DNA from: Syngnathus acus
Taxonomy: Eukaryota; Chordata; Actinopteri; Syngnathiformes; Syngnathidae
Reading direction: 5' to 3'
Assembly: GCF_901709675.1 (NCBI RefSeq)
Contig: NC_051108.1
Coordinates: 2,294,001-2,358,000, forward strand
Length of the DNA: 64,000 nucleotides
A program made the translations under genes and the position numbers. The notes below the pieces were generated by a model. That model saw only the letters and a list, made by a program, of their open reading frames with translations, had not been told where the DNA came from and did no database searches. This document shows, in pieces, positions 51,560 to 63,400 of this stretch (the first letter of the stretch is position 1; every line of letters begins with the position of its first letter).

Positions 51560-52393
51560 GTCAGAATAAAAAAAGCAATGGAGGAGTGGGGAGGGGGGTG
51601 TCAAAGTGTGTGAGAGCGAAAGGAATGATGAGGCAAGAAATACACCGAGTGGAAGCACAGAGAGATAAAAGGATGGAGACGGAGAAGAGAGATCAAGTGT
51701 CAAGTCCACTGTGGTCCGTTTTTTTTCCCGGAGACAGCTGCAGCCTCAACTGACAAATCCAGAGGGGCCCCCTTCCTCTGTATAGGCACGGGGAAAGCAC
51801 CGAGAATTTTTTCCGACGTCTCGGTTCTCTGCTCCTGAGGGAACCCCTTGCCCCCTTACGGCCACTTCCGGGCCTCTACCGATACCCCACCCCGCACGGC
51901 TTTGCCCCCCGGCAAGCCTGTCACATAAAAGGTAAATCCCGAAGATCCAGGGAGCAAAAGAATTCTCGCCACTTCTTTCCTCCGTATAGTCACCCGTAAC
52001 GATTTGTATTTATGTGAGCACGCTAGGCGAGGCAAGTGTGAACAGCGGTGATATACTGTCATGGGCATGATAATATAGCCATGTCATTAGGGCTGGATGT
52101 CGCTAACGTGTCCGGGGCTTTCGAGCCGGCTCGGTTCAAAGGAAGTCATGGCGTGCCGCTGGGCTCGTAAAAAAAAAAAAAGTCAGCCCAGCGCCGTTGA
52201 GAAAGAACAAACGGCAGGCGGGCTTGCGGATATTAGCGCAGCGATCATGTGCTTTGAGAAAGGTAGAAAGGTTTTGATACCCGACAGCTGTAGCCCATTT
52301 CCCGCTCATACCTGACCCAATCGGATTGTATATTCCCTGACTAAGCGCCAACGTTTGAGCTTTGAGTTATTTTGGGTGTGATTTCACTGTTGA

Positions 52394-52407
52394 CCACTAG
52401 ATGGCAG
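52394..52407 (+). promoter_or_regulatory. CTCF-like motif
   Basis: CCACTAGATGGCAG fits the CTCF core CCASYAGRKGGC at all positions by eye and points towards mrpl19. Confidence 0.45.
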
Positions 52408-54652
52408 GAGATTATTTAGTTTGACTGTAAATTTGAAAGCCAGGCTAAAAATTCTGACTGCAGCACGTGAAAATATTGCTGGAAGTCTTCCCAGAAGCTG
52501 TTATCGTCTCAAACCGAGCTATCATCACCGTCTCGTAAAAAAGCTTCGATAAATTGATTTCCTCTCTGCGAGAAGGCGCGTGTCCGCTTTCCGACGTCGC
52601 GCCTCACACTCCCCCCGGTGTCTTCGCACCTCGCTGTCATCAGCGCACTCGATTCACGAGGAGTGGAAGCATCAGTCGGGTCCGCCGGGGCCCGGGTTGC
52701 GCGGTCAATGAAATATGGGAGCTGTCGTATTAGGAAGTCCATTGAAGTTAATGAGGGCCGGTGTTCCCGGAGCAACATCTGCAGCTGGTTACTAGCCAAC
52801 ATCGCCTCCCTCCCCCAAGCCGGACACTTCTGTGTAAACTACGGCGGGGAACCGGAGTAACTTATTGGGAAACTGGACCTCGAGTATTGAGTGGTGCCGG
52901 CCAGCCGTTGGCAACGCAGGCCGGCAACGGTTCGCAGGTCGCGACCTTTGGGTAATGATGTCTGGGTGGTACATCGAGTAATAGATACTGCGTTGTTATC
53001 GGGCAGGGGGGGGGGCTATCAGCTGGCTAAGCTGCAGTAAAACCACGGAAATCAGCTTATCCAAATTCGCTCACGTCTTTGATATCGATCCGGCAATGGA
53101 GATTCTTTCAAGATGGATGATATTTCCCCGCGCTCGGCATTTCCTCAAGATCAGCCGGTAAAGTGGGACTACAAAAAGGTCTAAAAATGGGGATTGGTGT
53201 AGAAAATGGGGGTCGAAGACAGACCGCAAATCTGTCGGCTTTTGAGGCGGCGTGAAAGGCGTAACATTTGTGGAATGTTGAAGTCGTAAGGAATGGGCCT
53301 TCTTCGTATTAGCCACCTTCAAGTTAGACCCTACATGGACTGCAATCACAGACGTCAAACACAAAAGTTTGGGTTCCAAATGGGGTAGGGGGGGGGGGGG
53401 CAGTCACACAACAGGGTCAAAGGTTTAATGATGGCGTGGAAGATAGCAACACGGCTTGCGTATTGACACCGCTCACAGCATTTTTGAAAGCACCCTGCTT
53501 TGAATGCCCGACATCATCCGTCGACCCGATTCAAAGGGTGTCGACTCACATTTTTATTTGCCGGTCTCGCTCCTTTTGCGTTAATTAGTTTCAAGTTTCC
53601 AGAATGGGGAAGTTTAGACATCACCAACTAAAACCATTCTTCAGACCGCTCACTTAACCTTTGGCAAATCCAAAAAATAAACCCCCTGGTCAGCTGTCGC
53701 GCTGAGACAATGCCATCATTTGTCACCTACAGTTGGCCACGGCCAGGACCGTATCATCCGTCTTCCCATGCGCATTCTAAGTGTGTGTCCGGTGTGTGTT
53801 TTACGCCATTTGTCAATAGTTCAGAGTGCATCTTCGCTCATTCGTCTTGTGCGAGTGTCCTAAGAGTGCATTCTTTGTGTCCACTCAGGTCATCCGTGGC
53901 CACGGTGTGTAATGGATGAGCGTGAGGAGCTTTTGCTTGACTGGACAATTGAATGCAAATGAGCTAAGAGCTTGCTTTTAATATAAAGTTATTGCTTGAA
54001 GCATATTTTTGGCCACTAAACAAGGTCAACCTCAGCAAACAGTCATCTGAGGAGACTTGAGATGATTCACGTAGGTGCTTGCTGGCCTTCTTGACCCGCA
54101 GTCATTGCAGCAGAGTTCGCTCTATCCGATCCCGTTGCCTCCCACTGTGACAAGTTTCCAACGGACTGTTTGCCCCGAACCTTTGAGTGCCCTCTCAGCA
54201 CTTCTAAGCTAAACTGTTCTTGAGACTTGATGGGGCCCATGCTTTGAAAAGCTCTGCGGTCTGGCAAGGAGGCGAAAGATTGCACCAATTTGCCAGTAAT
54301 ACGTCGGGAGAAAGCATTTTAGTTTGATATGGTGATTGTGGAGTGTGTGTGCCCATATGAGACAAATAAATAGAATTTAAATCGTCCAACAATTTGTTCA
54401 TTATCTGCGTAGTTGCCTGTCTTGTCCACCGGGGACAGTATAGCGCGCTTGAGAGTGTCGTGATATTGTCTGTCTACGTGAATTGCGCCACCATTTGTGT
54501 TCATGCTAATTGTCCGTCAGTGGTTGAAGCTAGCGACAACTTGCATCTTAAACGTTTGCAAGTCGGGTCACCGTTGTCTTTTTAATGCCTGGACACAAAA
54601 AAAGGTGTGCAGGAAATGAATGCAAAGTCTAGTTAGTGTTCTTCAGCTGCGA

Positions 54653-54675
54653 TGTGTGTGTGTGTGTGTGTGTGT
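54653..54675. repeat. (GT)n microsatellite
   Basis: Uninterrupted GT tract of about 23 bp. Confidence 0.9.
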
Positions 54676-55154
54676 AGTCATTAGCAAACTCCAGCCTTGT
54701 GTTCCCAGTATGAGCTTTCCCTTCACTCGTAGGTTCTCAGATAAATGAGGTTAATAAAGTGGAGCATTTTACTACCAGCATCCTCCCCCCCCCTCCCTGT
54801 TATGCTTTCACCTTCATGCCTCCACATCCGCTTTCATCTCAGCTGCGACTCTTTCTTCCTCTTTTCCTCACCTCTCTTTCTTTTTCTTTTTTTATTATTG
54901 TCATCGGCGCAGGGCGAAAGCTCTGGGATTTCCTCCTTCCATTTCCCAGGGCAGATCTGCAATTACAGCTCGGGACAGAGGAGGACCAGCTGTGCCGGGG
55001 CCTAGCACGTTAAGATGAGGGCGCCCCCCAGAGGGATGCGAGCGCAACTGCGCCTCGATATCACGCCGGGATCAAAGCCGACGGAATAGTTTCCGAGCTC
55101 ACGGCTGCTTTGCAAAAGTGCCCCGACAAGGTCACGGTGACCAAACAGAAGCAA

Positions 55155-55168
55155 GCGCCCCCTCGTAG
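55155..55168 (-). promoter_or_regulatory. CTCF-like motif
   Basis: On the minus strand it reads CTACGAGGGGGCGC, one mismatch from the CTCF core. It points left, towards the plus-oriented motif at 52394. Confidence 0.35.
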
Positions 55169-58119
55169 CACCTCGTGTGCTGTGTTATGACCTGTCCCGA
55201 GCGTGAAAACATCAAAACACAAGCTGTGGCCAGGGAACATGCTGTGTGCGATCCTCTGGAAATGTGAAGAATGCGCCCAACAACCTTGGTGCTGTTATCT
55301 GGAGCAATAGCAGATGCACGGAAAAGGGGAGGATTATGATTTGGCCAGAACGAGCGGAGGACATATTCAGACAGCTGCCGCAGGAATTCTGTTAAGGCTG
55401 CCCAGAGTTATTTTGCAAAGTGGCACAATGGCGATGATTTGGCACACATACACACACTGACTCATTTCTGATTGCAATGCTCGCTGCCTCAGGCATAAAA
55501 TAGTGCGTCAAAAAAATAAATGTTCTGGCTTCGTTGTTCATTTGCCCATTCTTGCATGCCGCATAGTGCCGCCTTTGTTTGCACGAGGACATTTAATATA
55601 GAAAAAAAAAACTTTCAACTGGATTACTGGTCCAGACAAAGACTTAAAGAACAAATTTGGCCTTAGGTCCAGTCACAGTGTTTCTTCGATCATATGACCG
55701 AGGACCACTCTGCTGTTGAATGGGCCAAGCTGTACAATCCTTTTTTTTTTCTTTTTTTTTTTTTTTTTAAACGATACTACAGGAATTTGTCTCAAAACAC
55801 CACCAGCAATGTTTGAGTCACACTCGTGAGAAGCTTGCAGCTTGTACAGTTCCGCCGTTCCCAAAAGTATTTGAGGAAGTCAATGATGTGGAATGGGACT
55901 GAATGAGTTTTTTTTTTTTTTTTTGTGGGATGTGGAAATATTTAGCATGTTGAAAATCCATTACCAATGTGAAATAAATATTATGGATTTCAAATAGGAG
56001 CGATGATGTGAATTTGGCTTGTTGGGAATGGATGATGGCATTTTGGTGGGAATAGTAGTGGTGGATTTTTGGTCGGTGGAGGATTCTTGGAAAGTTTGAA
56101 AATGCTTGTGAATGTTTTGACATGCATTTGCATATGTTGGTATATGTTGAAAGTGGAACGATGAATGAATTGTATGCAAGTCGATGCATGTCACAGTAAT
56201 TAGCGGGGGGGGAAATAGGCGGACCGTGCTTTCACACGGTGCAGATAATGAAGCGGGCTTAACTCTGACATCTCCTGCTTTACACGAAGAAGGACATGAG
56301 TCCATTGAAACATCCCGTCCCTTGATGCTTTGTCAAGTGTGAGAAATTCAATCGACGTCACGCCGAGATAAACTATCAGTTAGGTAAGTGGCAGGAATTA
56401 GACAAGACCAGGGTTTCCAGTTTCGTCTGTCAATCAAAAGAGCGCTCGGCTCATTTGGAAAGGCGTTGACGGCTTCTTCCACGCGTTGCCCCTGAACGGA
56501 AGCGCACCTCGCAAACGCGCCGCTTGATTGACATCCCTACCCCGTGACGCTTAAAGGCTGCTCGTGACCCCCACAAGGGCCTGCCAGACGCCTACCGCAC
56601 AGGACGCCATTCATAAAACCGGCAGCAGGCATCAGCTGCCGTACGCCAACAGCTGCCCGCCTCTGTCGGGTCGTGCGTAAAGCGAGCGCATCGCCAAAAA
56701 AAAAAAAAAAGCCGGAGTGATGGCGGCAGGAGGCCACTATTGGCGCAGACCGCCCGTGTCATTTGGCGTAAAGCATATGGTGAAACTCAAGTGTGTAATT
56801 TAGCCGGGACTACGGGTGGCCCCCCCCCGTGTAAGCGTACACGTACGCACACGCGCTCATCAGATCATCTACAGGCACGGTGACAGGATGTAATTTACCT
56901 CGAGCCTACGGGTGAAAGAAGATTCTGTCGCGCTTGTTTACATTATGTATGTAAGTGCGGGCCTTTTTTTTTTTATTGTAGAACAATTATTTGCTTCGAA
57001 TAAAAACCGTCAACGGTTATTGTGAAGAGAAACTGTTGTGTCATCACGTTTGCTGATTTGGAGGAAAAACTGCGATTAGACAAAACCTGCATGCCCCGCC
57101 CACTGATCCCACGGCGAGTGTGAATGGAGAGTATCTGGTTTCCTAACAAGACAGGCCTGGCCAGACATTTACTGTTTGAGGTGTCTGTCTCCGAAGGCTG
57201 ATATGGTGTATGCATGTGTGTGGGGCTTTAACTCCTCTCCAGGTGCAATAAAGTCAACCCGATGGCGCATCCAGTTGAGATGTTTCTCGCTGTCTGACGC
57301 TCTCTCACATGCACAGACTGGAATGGAACTTTCCTTGAAGATGTAACTGTGGGGCTTCAAACTGGCTTACCAGTCGCGGTCTGCTTATAAAGACTTGGCA
57401 GCATGCGGCAGGAGAAATAACCCGCCTCTGCACGTATAGAGGCGGCAGGGGGAGGGCATGCTAGGTGGCGGAATAACATGCTGGTTGATTTACTGTACAC
57501 AAAAGGGGCTGTCGTTTTAGCTGCAGGTCCGGGACGTTGATTTATATGATTTTTTTTTTAAGTGGAGTTACGCAGGCTTGACAGGTGCATAGTTTGGGGC
57601 CAAACAAGCGGCTGTGTACGATGATGCTGGAAGTTGTTTTGGGACGTTAACCGTCACAAGCGATGATCAGCCTCTTCTATCTGTGTGGTCCGTTGTGAGT
57701 CTGGTAAACATCTGCTCCTCGCCTATTAAAGGCCATTTTCCCTACGTGTCATCCTGTAATATGGAGAAATTAGAGTGCAAGGGGACTCGTTGAGTGTTTA
57801 TATACACACACACGTTGGCCAAGAGCAGGCGTAACATAAGGAGTCGTAAGTGTTTTTATACCAGGCGAGTGATGCGTTGACATACCTTCCCAATACCGCA
57901 ACTTTCCATCCACAACAGTAAAACACTACTGGGTGTCCAGGTTGACTCAGGGTGAAATACTTTGAATCTGTAACTTGTACTCAAAGGTTTCTTTGAGGGG
58001 TTTGCGCTATGAAAGCACTAAGCTGACTTTTGTTGATTCAACAGCAAAATTCTGGCATGGGTCCATGCAAAGACAGAGGCTCAGTTATGCAACGGCTGAC
58101 TGCTTTAAGAAGGGAAACA

Positions 58120-58132
58120 GCGCCCCCTAGAG
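58120..58132 (-). promoter_or_regulatory. CTCF-like motif just beyond the mrpl19 3' end
   Basis: On the minus strand it reads CTCTAGGGGGCGC, containing the AGGGGGCGC core of the CTCF motif. It lies about 50 bp past the mrpl19 poly(A) signal. Confidence 0.35.
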
Positions 58133-58179
58133 TCAGGAGGTGTCAAAATAGACACGTGGACGTTTTGCTATTTGTGGCG

Positions 58180-58185
58180 TTTATT
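58180..58185 (-). terminator. mrpl19: mrpl19 poly(A) signal
   Basis: TTTATT on plus is AATAAA on minus, about 82 nt beyond the mrpl19 stop codon. This gives a short 3' UTR typical of a housekeeping gene. Confidence 0.7.
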
Positions 58186-58266
58186 ATACAGCATCTGAAT
58201 ATGTAAAGTATGAAGAGACTTTAAGCAAAAAAAAAAAATAAAATCTTAGTCCAGTTTTATGAGTCT

Positions 58267-59623
58267 TCAGGTGCTTTTCAATTTGCTAGTCTCCTGCTGA
58301 ATCTCGCCGGAGATCTGCTCCTCGATCTCGGAGGTGTCGTACTCCCGCAGCATGTCGTACTCCTGCCAAGGCTTTGCCCACTTCTGCGCTTCCTCCATCT
58401 TGTCCGGCGACAGGTACAGGTCGAAGCGGATGCCCCGGATGTCGAACTTGGGCCGCTCCCAGCGTTTGGACCATGGCTTCGGGCGCATTTTCACTTTAAG
58501 CTGGAGGGCACAAAATGAAAATGTCACTGTAATTCTATTTTAGTAATTGTATCGATCCAACATGTCTCACTGACCGTGTTTACCGGCACCTCTCCAGTTG
58601 GAGAGATGGGCACAGTCTTCATTTCCGGATCCACGGTGCTGTACTCGGGCAAGGCGTCTCTCAGGTACATCAGGTTGTCATCCAGCCGCTTCTCCAGCTT
58701 CAGCACCTGGATCTCCTGAATGCGCGGGTTGTACAGTTCGTAGCAGATCTCCACACCTGGAAAACCACCAGTTAGCTGTCACTTGTTGCGTTTTGAAGGC
58801 TAACAGCAGATAAATGTGCTCACCTTGACTGTTTACGATGTTCCTCAGGACAAATGTTGCTCCGAGACCCTTGCCTCCCCTCTGGATGCATATGCCAACA
58901 AAGCGATTTGATTTGCCACTGGCATTGGGGTCAGCCATGGTCACGGCAAGTATGCTGCCTGGAAAATCAAAACGACACGAATGAGCGTAGTAATGACGTT
59001 AACGTGCGGCATGGCTGCTGATGCCAGTGACTTACCCGCGTAGAATTCAGGAAGGTTGATCACGGATCTCCTGCGGATCATGTCTTTCCTTTCTATGTGA
59101 AACTTAACCGGGTTTGTCCTCTGACGTGGTGGGATGAATTCTGGGCTCAGGAACCTAGTACAAAATTACATGTCGAGGTTTGCATTCAAACAAAATATAA
59201 TTTTCCCCTTGAGGGATTCATAATGAGCACAAAAACGTGTCTTGGATTTTGATCATACTTCCGCAGAGCTGCCACATTCTGCGTTTTGTCAATAATGACA
59301 GGCTTGGTCGGAGGGGTGAATTTTGGTGGAACCGCAGCCAGATGACACGCAGATGTGGACAAGAATCCTGAAAACAAAACAAATCCCGATTATCTAACCA
59401 CAGCATTAGAATCGTAAGGTTAAACCGGTGGCGTGGAGTACCACGAGTCTGCTAAATAGCAACGTTAGCTTACAGTTAGCTCGGACGGACGCACAAAGGC
59501 TACTGTTAAGCAATAATGCAGGCGAAACAAAAGTGGGAACTTACGTTCATCCCGGAGCTGTAAGTTTCTTAACAACTTTGCAGGAAACAGACATTTTTCG
59601 AGCCTTTTGACGGAGGCTGCCAT
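58267..59623 (-). CDS. mrpl19: mitochondrial large ribosomal subunit protein bL19m, six exons
   Basis: Coding exons (minus strand) are 59623-59545, 59367-59259, 59154-59036, 58958-58824, 58756-58575 and 58500-58267. All five introns are short (67-177 bp) with GT-AG ends, and phases join without a break to give 285 residues, against about 292 in human. The N terminus ([23 protein letters not shown]) is basic with no acidic residue but Glu9 and fits a mitochondrial presequence. The L19 core runs from about residue 66 ([27 protein letters not shown]) through [21 protein letters not shown] and [40 protein letters not shown]. The C-terminal part has [17 protein letters not shown] and [14 protein letters not shown], as in vertebrate MRPL19. 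Its role is structural, in the 39S subunit of the mitochondrial ribosome. Nothing suggests a pseudogene. Confidence 0.96.
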
Positions 59624-59760
59624 CTTTGACCTTCTGTTGTCATATGCTTGTACGACGGAAGCCTCACTGGGCCAGAAGAAACGTGCTTGAATTGCAATGT
59701 GGCCAAAAGACCACAAGGTGGCGGCACATACGTAAAGATGGCTGGAGAAGTTGTTTAAAT
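59624..59760. promoter_or_regulatory. mrpl19: mrpl19 promoter, possibly bidirectional
   Basis: The mrpl19 start codon sits in AAAGATGGCAGC (minus strand), a YY1-type motif often found at the start of mitochondrial and ribosomal genes. An ETS/GABP-like ACGGAAGC lies about 35 bp upstream (59654-59661). A CTCF-like CCACAAGGTGGCGG is at 59711-59724. A second YY1-type motif, AAAGATGGCTGG, lies on the plus strand at 59733-59744, pointing the opposite way. No TATA box is present. Confidence 0.45.
59711..59724 (+). promoter_or_regulatory. CTCF-like motif at the mrpl19 promoter
   Basis: CCACAAGGTGGCGG is within one position of the CTCF core by eye and lies about 90 bp upstream of the mrpl19 start codon. 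Confidence 0.4.
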
Positions 59761-60301
59761 GCACTTTTGTAGAAAAACGCTGATTTGTAGTCAAATGTTG
59801 TATTGTGGTGGTTGTCCGTCAATACTTTAATTTATATTTAGCGTTTCTTTAAATGGAAGTAGTCAAGTCAAATTTATGTTACCGCGACAACATTAAAGGT
59901 ATGATTGGGAAAAACAGAGACATTTTTTTTTAAATCAAAGCAGCAGCACACCGAAATCTGATCCAGGCAGCAGCATTATTCTGGCCAATTGGGTCTGCAG
60001 GTGTCAGGAAGCCTGCAGAGGGGGGTGTCAGTCCTCCAGGTGGGCTCCTGCCACCACCAACACACTGAGTTCAAAGAAGGCAAGAAAAAAAAAAAAAAAA
60101 GCGTGCAGCTGCAGCCCGGAGGAGAAAAAACTCGAAGAGCCTCCATCCCCGTCTCCCCAGCGTGCTTGACGGGACGTTGGACGTCTCATGTGCGCCACTT
60201 GGAACCTTCTCGCCCGCGCTGCTACTGCTTGCTCCTTCTTCTTCCGATGTGGACTTTCTGGTTCCAAGCGGGATCTCACATGCACCTTTGAGACTTCAAG
60301 G

Positions 60302-60457
60302 ATGTTCCACCTCGATGGGACTCTGTCAGCCGTCACTTCTGCGCTCGTGTTGGGAATAACTTGTCTGGCCGTCGTCTGCGATCTCTCCAAGGGCTCCTCA
60401 GACTTCTCGGGTCAGATGTTTGTGATTTTTATCGCGTTGGAACACGCACTCGACTAA
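60302..60457 (+). CDS. hypothetical first coding exon or short ORF with signal-peptide-like N terminus
   Basis: Starting from the ATG at 60302 (A at -3), the frame encodes about 51 residues. A hydrophobic stretch at roughly residues 8-25 (LSAVTSALVLGITCLAVV) is followed by a Cys and a polar Ser/Lys-rich segment, as expected of a secretory signal peptide. The frame ends at 60457, and a weak donor-like GGTCAGA at 60414-60420 could end an exon instead. The upstream 200 bp is GC-rich with several CpGs, as in a 5' UTR. It runs divergently from mrpl19. I do not recognise the product and found no continuing exon within the window, so it may be the first exon of a gene extending beyond the right edge, or chance. 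Confidence 0.25.
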   Translation: MFHLDGTLSAVTSALVLGITCLAVVCDLSKGSSDFSGQMFVIFIALEHALD

Positions 60458-63400
60458 TGTTTCGGAGGCAGCCACTTGTGCGCGCACTTGTGTTTTATAC
60501 TGCGCAACGATTTGGGTTTATAGCGGGGCTCAACAACAAATAGCGATAGCGCGTCATTTTTACTTGCGCCAAACTAAAAAGTCAACTTTTAATCGGCTCG
60601 GGGTTGCATCGCGTGTTTGAGCTGCAGCATGCGCAGGACCCGCAGGAGATTGTTTTCTTTCTATATTGTGGTTACGTTGAGGTTCAGAAAATTGTGTTGG
60701 CGCAGTAAATCAATGATGATTTGGTTGAAAAGTAAACTTTCGCTCCAAATGTTTAACAGCGCAGATCTTGGCTTTTATGAACATGTATTGCTTTGCATTG
60801 AACTGCTACTGAAGTAAACAAGCGATTTCATATCAGTTGCCATTTACCTTAAAGCTGCGCACAGGCGTGACGGAATCTGTGAACTTTTATGTCTTGCGTA
60901 TGAAATAGAGGAGGGTAACTAATGAGCCTCTGTTGGATTAACGACCGTTGCCGAGGCCAAGACAGGCCTGTAGGTTTTGTTTACGGTGTCATAAAACAGG
61001 AAGGCGGCTTTGCGTCGGTGTTAATTGGTCTCTAATGGTCACAAAGTGCAGCGCTGAAGGGCGGATCCGTGTCACATGTACACGCGTGTACCTACTGTAC
61101 ATGTGCTTTAATGTCAGACTGCAATGAAAAGCTGTTAACAAGCTCGGATGTCGGTTTTGCCGCCACTAAGGCGATTGGCTAAGTGGAAGTCGAATGAAGT
61201 AAGAAGGGGAAAGTGTTTTAGAACAGCTGATGACTGAAGCACGCTGGGAGTCTGGTCAAACTTTACAGTCTGAGGCTGTGGAAATGGTTTGTTGCAAGCC
61301 CAGGGTTAGTTAGTGATAAAAAGGACAACCCCGGAATTTCTTGGGGGGGACAATGACATTGCTTAGTGCTCACATTCTTGACTAGCTGGAGTCTCCCTGG
61401 AGACGGAGTTTTTTAGTGACTGACAAATGCTGCCAGGCGGGCTGGCTGCTTCAACATCTGTCCGCCCAAAAAAAAAAATCATATATAATAATTTAATCCA
61501 ATAGTTCTGCCTGTCACTATACATCACAATCATAGACTGATGATTATCTGATTCTGAAGGTATATTTTGTTTGTGGGGGGGCCAGGTGAGCTCCATCGAA
61601 ACAAACGGAGCCTTCGGACTTGTTTTGTCTAGCTCACCGCAGGCAGACGACAAAACGTTGACATAAGACCGGTAGGCTTTTTTTTTTTTTAACACGCAGA
61701 GGGGGGGATGCCGCTCTCCTCACAAGCTAGTTTACTTCTTAGGAAGTCCCAGACGTTACAAGATGACATCATTGTTGTCTTTGTCTTATCGGAGCAGAAG
61801 CCACAAAAGACATTGAGTGAACATGCCGGCGTGTTTAAATTTGGCTTTCAGTCTGTTACGAGATGTTAAAAAGTTGATCAAAGCTAAGTTTTGGCTTGTG
61901 AGGTTGTTTTGTTTGTTTGATTTTTTTTTTAGCGTATCAAAGGTTGTAATCTGCCTTTCGGAACACTTTGAAACAATCTGGCGGACATTCCTGAGTAAAA
62001 AGGCGAAGCGTTGACGTGATTAATGTGGAAATATGTTCAACGTGGACGTGCCTCAATGCTTTGTGTCAACCCAGTCAAGTCTGGGCACATGAACGCCAGC
62101 CAATCAAAGTCACTCTTTGTCTTGCTGCTAGCCATGCCGGTTAGCTAACTCGCTACCTTATTAGAATTTATTTCACCGTCTTCTACACGGACTAACTCGG
62201 TCTGACAGCAAACAATTTCTGTCGGTTGTCGCTTCCATTTGCCCATTCATGCAAAATCGACTTTGCACGGCGCCAAGACAAACTCGCCGACTCGTGAGGA
62301 AGATTCTTGAGTGACGCTGCACGCAGCCAAGTTAGCCTCATATTGGGATAATGCAATAAATTAGGAACACTCTCGTCCAAAATGTAGAATAGATGAACGG
62401 CACGGGTTAATTGAGGGTTGAGGATGAGCACCGGCAATTATCTCCGCGTTAAGTGCGGCTGTTGAATTACGTCCTCACGTTCCCGCTCTCGTGTCTTTGA
62501 TGGCCTCTTTTCCGTCTTTCTCTGTTTCCCGGGAGCTGATTTATGTCCTTCACTCGAGCTACCTCGCCTATATTTTTCTCGACCCCGTCAGTCTTGCAGA
62601 CTGAAGGAATATTGTCGTTGCTGCAGTTTGATGAAAAGCCGGTGAGGTGGGGGTGGTGTTGTCTGAACAAGGAGGCTTTGTACAGCCCCCCAACTGTGTC
62701 GCCCTGACAGTCTGCATTACAACACGCTAGAGCGGCCTGTTCCCCTAAGCAAGGCTAATCTGTTGCTTTCTGGCCCCCCAGACCAGGTAAGCGGCCTTTG
62801 GGAATTTCTCCATGTACAAAAATGTGGCTTTCCTCAGTCTGGCCCACTCCAAAGTTCTTCTATCGCTTGTTTTCACAGAGCAGTTCCGATGCTAAGCTTG
62901 TTAATTCCCCTCCGAGCTCACCCCCTTTCAGCTCCCGCCCACTTGCACCTTTTTATTTAAGGCCAACTACCTCTCTTTTCTTCCCGGCGCATTCCTGGAC
63001 TTCACAATGAGACTTGCGGCGTCACGACTCCATCAACTTGAGTCCATTTCACAGCGAGCCTGATGAAGGCTCCATCTGTCGTTCACTTAGCGACAATAAA
63101 GACAGACGGACGCATCTGCCCGCTGTCTGGATTGAGGCCGTCCGGCATCCACGCAGGTCATAAAAGTGACCATTAAAATGACAAACCTCACCTTTTGCAC
63201 TCAAGCGCCATTTCCCCCCTTGTGTCGCCCCGTCGTGTCTGCGTGCATGCAGACCCCCCCCATCACACTTTCACCCCCTTTCAGCAGTGATAAGGACGCA
63301 CACAACGGACACGCAGAGTAAAAGTGTCCTCTTGCAGAGCGTCCTTTGACCCCGAGGGGTCATAAAAAGAGCCACGCGCTTAAGGAGGTCGCGGGAGGCC

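Larger units (their letters stand above)
43686..58179. other. gene-free interval between the satellite block and mrpl19
   Basis: No recognisable exon on either strand. It contains a TC microsatellite (43783-43814), a CAT trinucleotide run near 46063, A/T homopolymers near 44001, 48150, 49688, 50408, 51097, 51324, 52170, 55741, 55911 and 56697, a palindromic MITE at 51377-51559, a GT tract at 54653-54675, and CTCF-like motifs at 52394, 55155 and 58120. The rest is unassigned. Confidence 0.55.

Noticed and set aside
10533-53960. Four octamer motifs ATGCAAAT (10533, 26368, 48257, 53953) as POU-factor enhancer marks
   Set aside because: The number is close to what chance gives in 64 kb and they are not clustered.
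60302-60457. Assignment of the short ORF to eva1a, the neighbour of MRPL19 in human
   Set aside because: Its residues do not resemble EVA1A, so no name is given.
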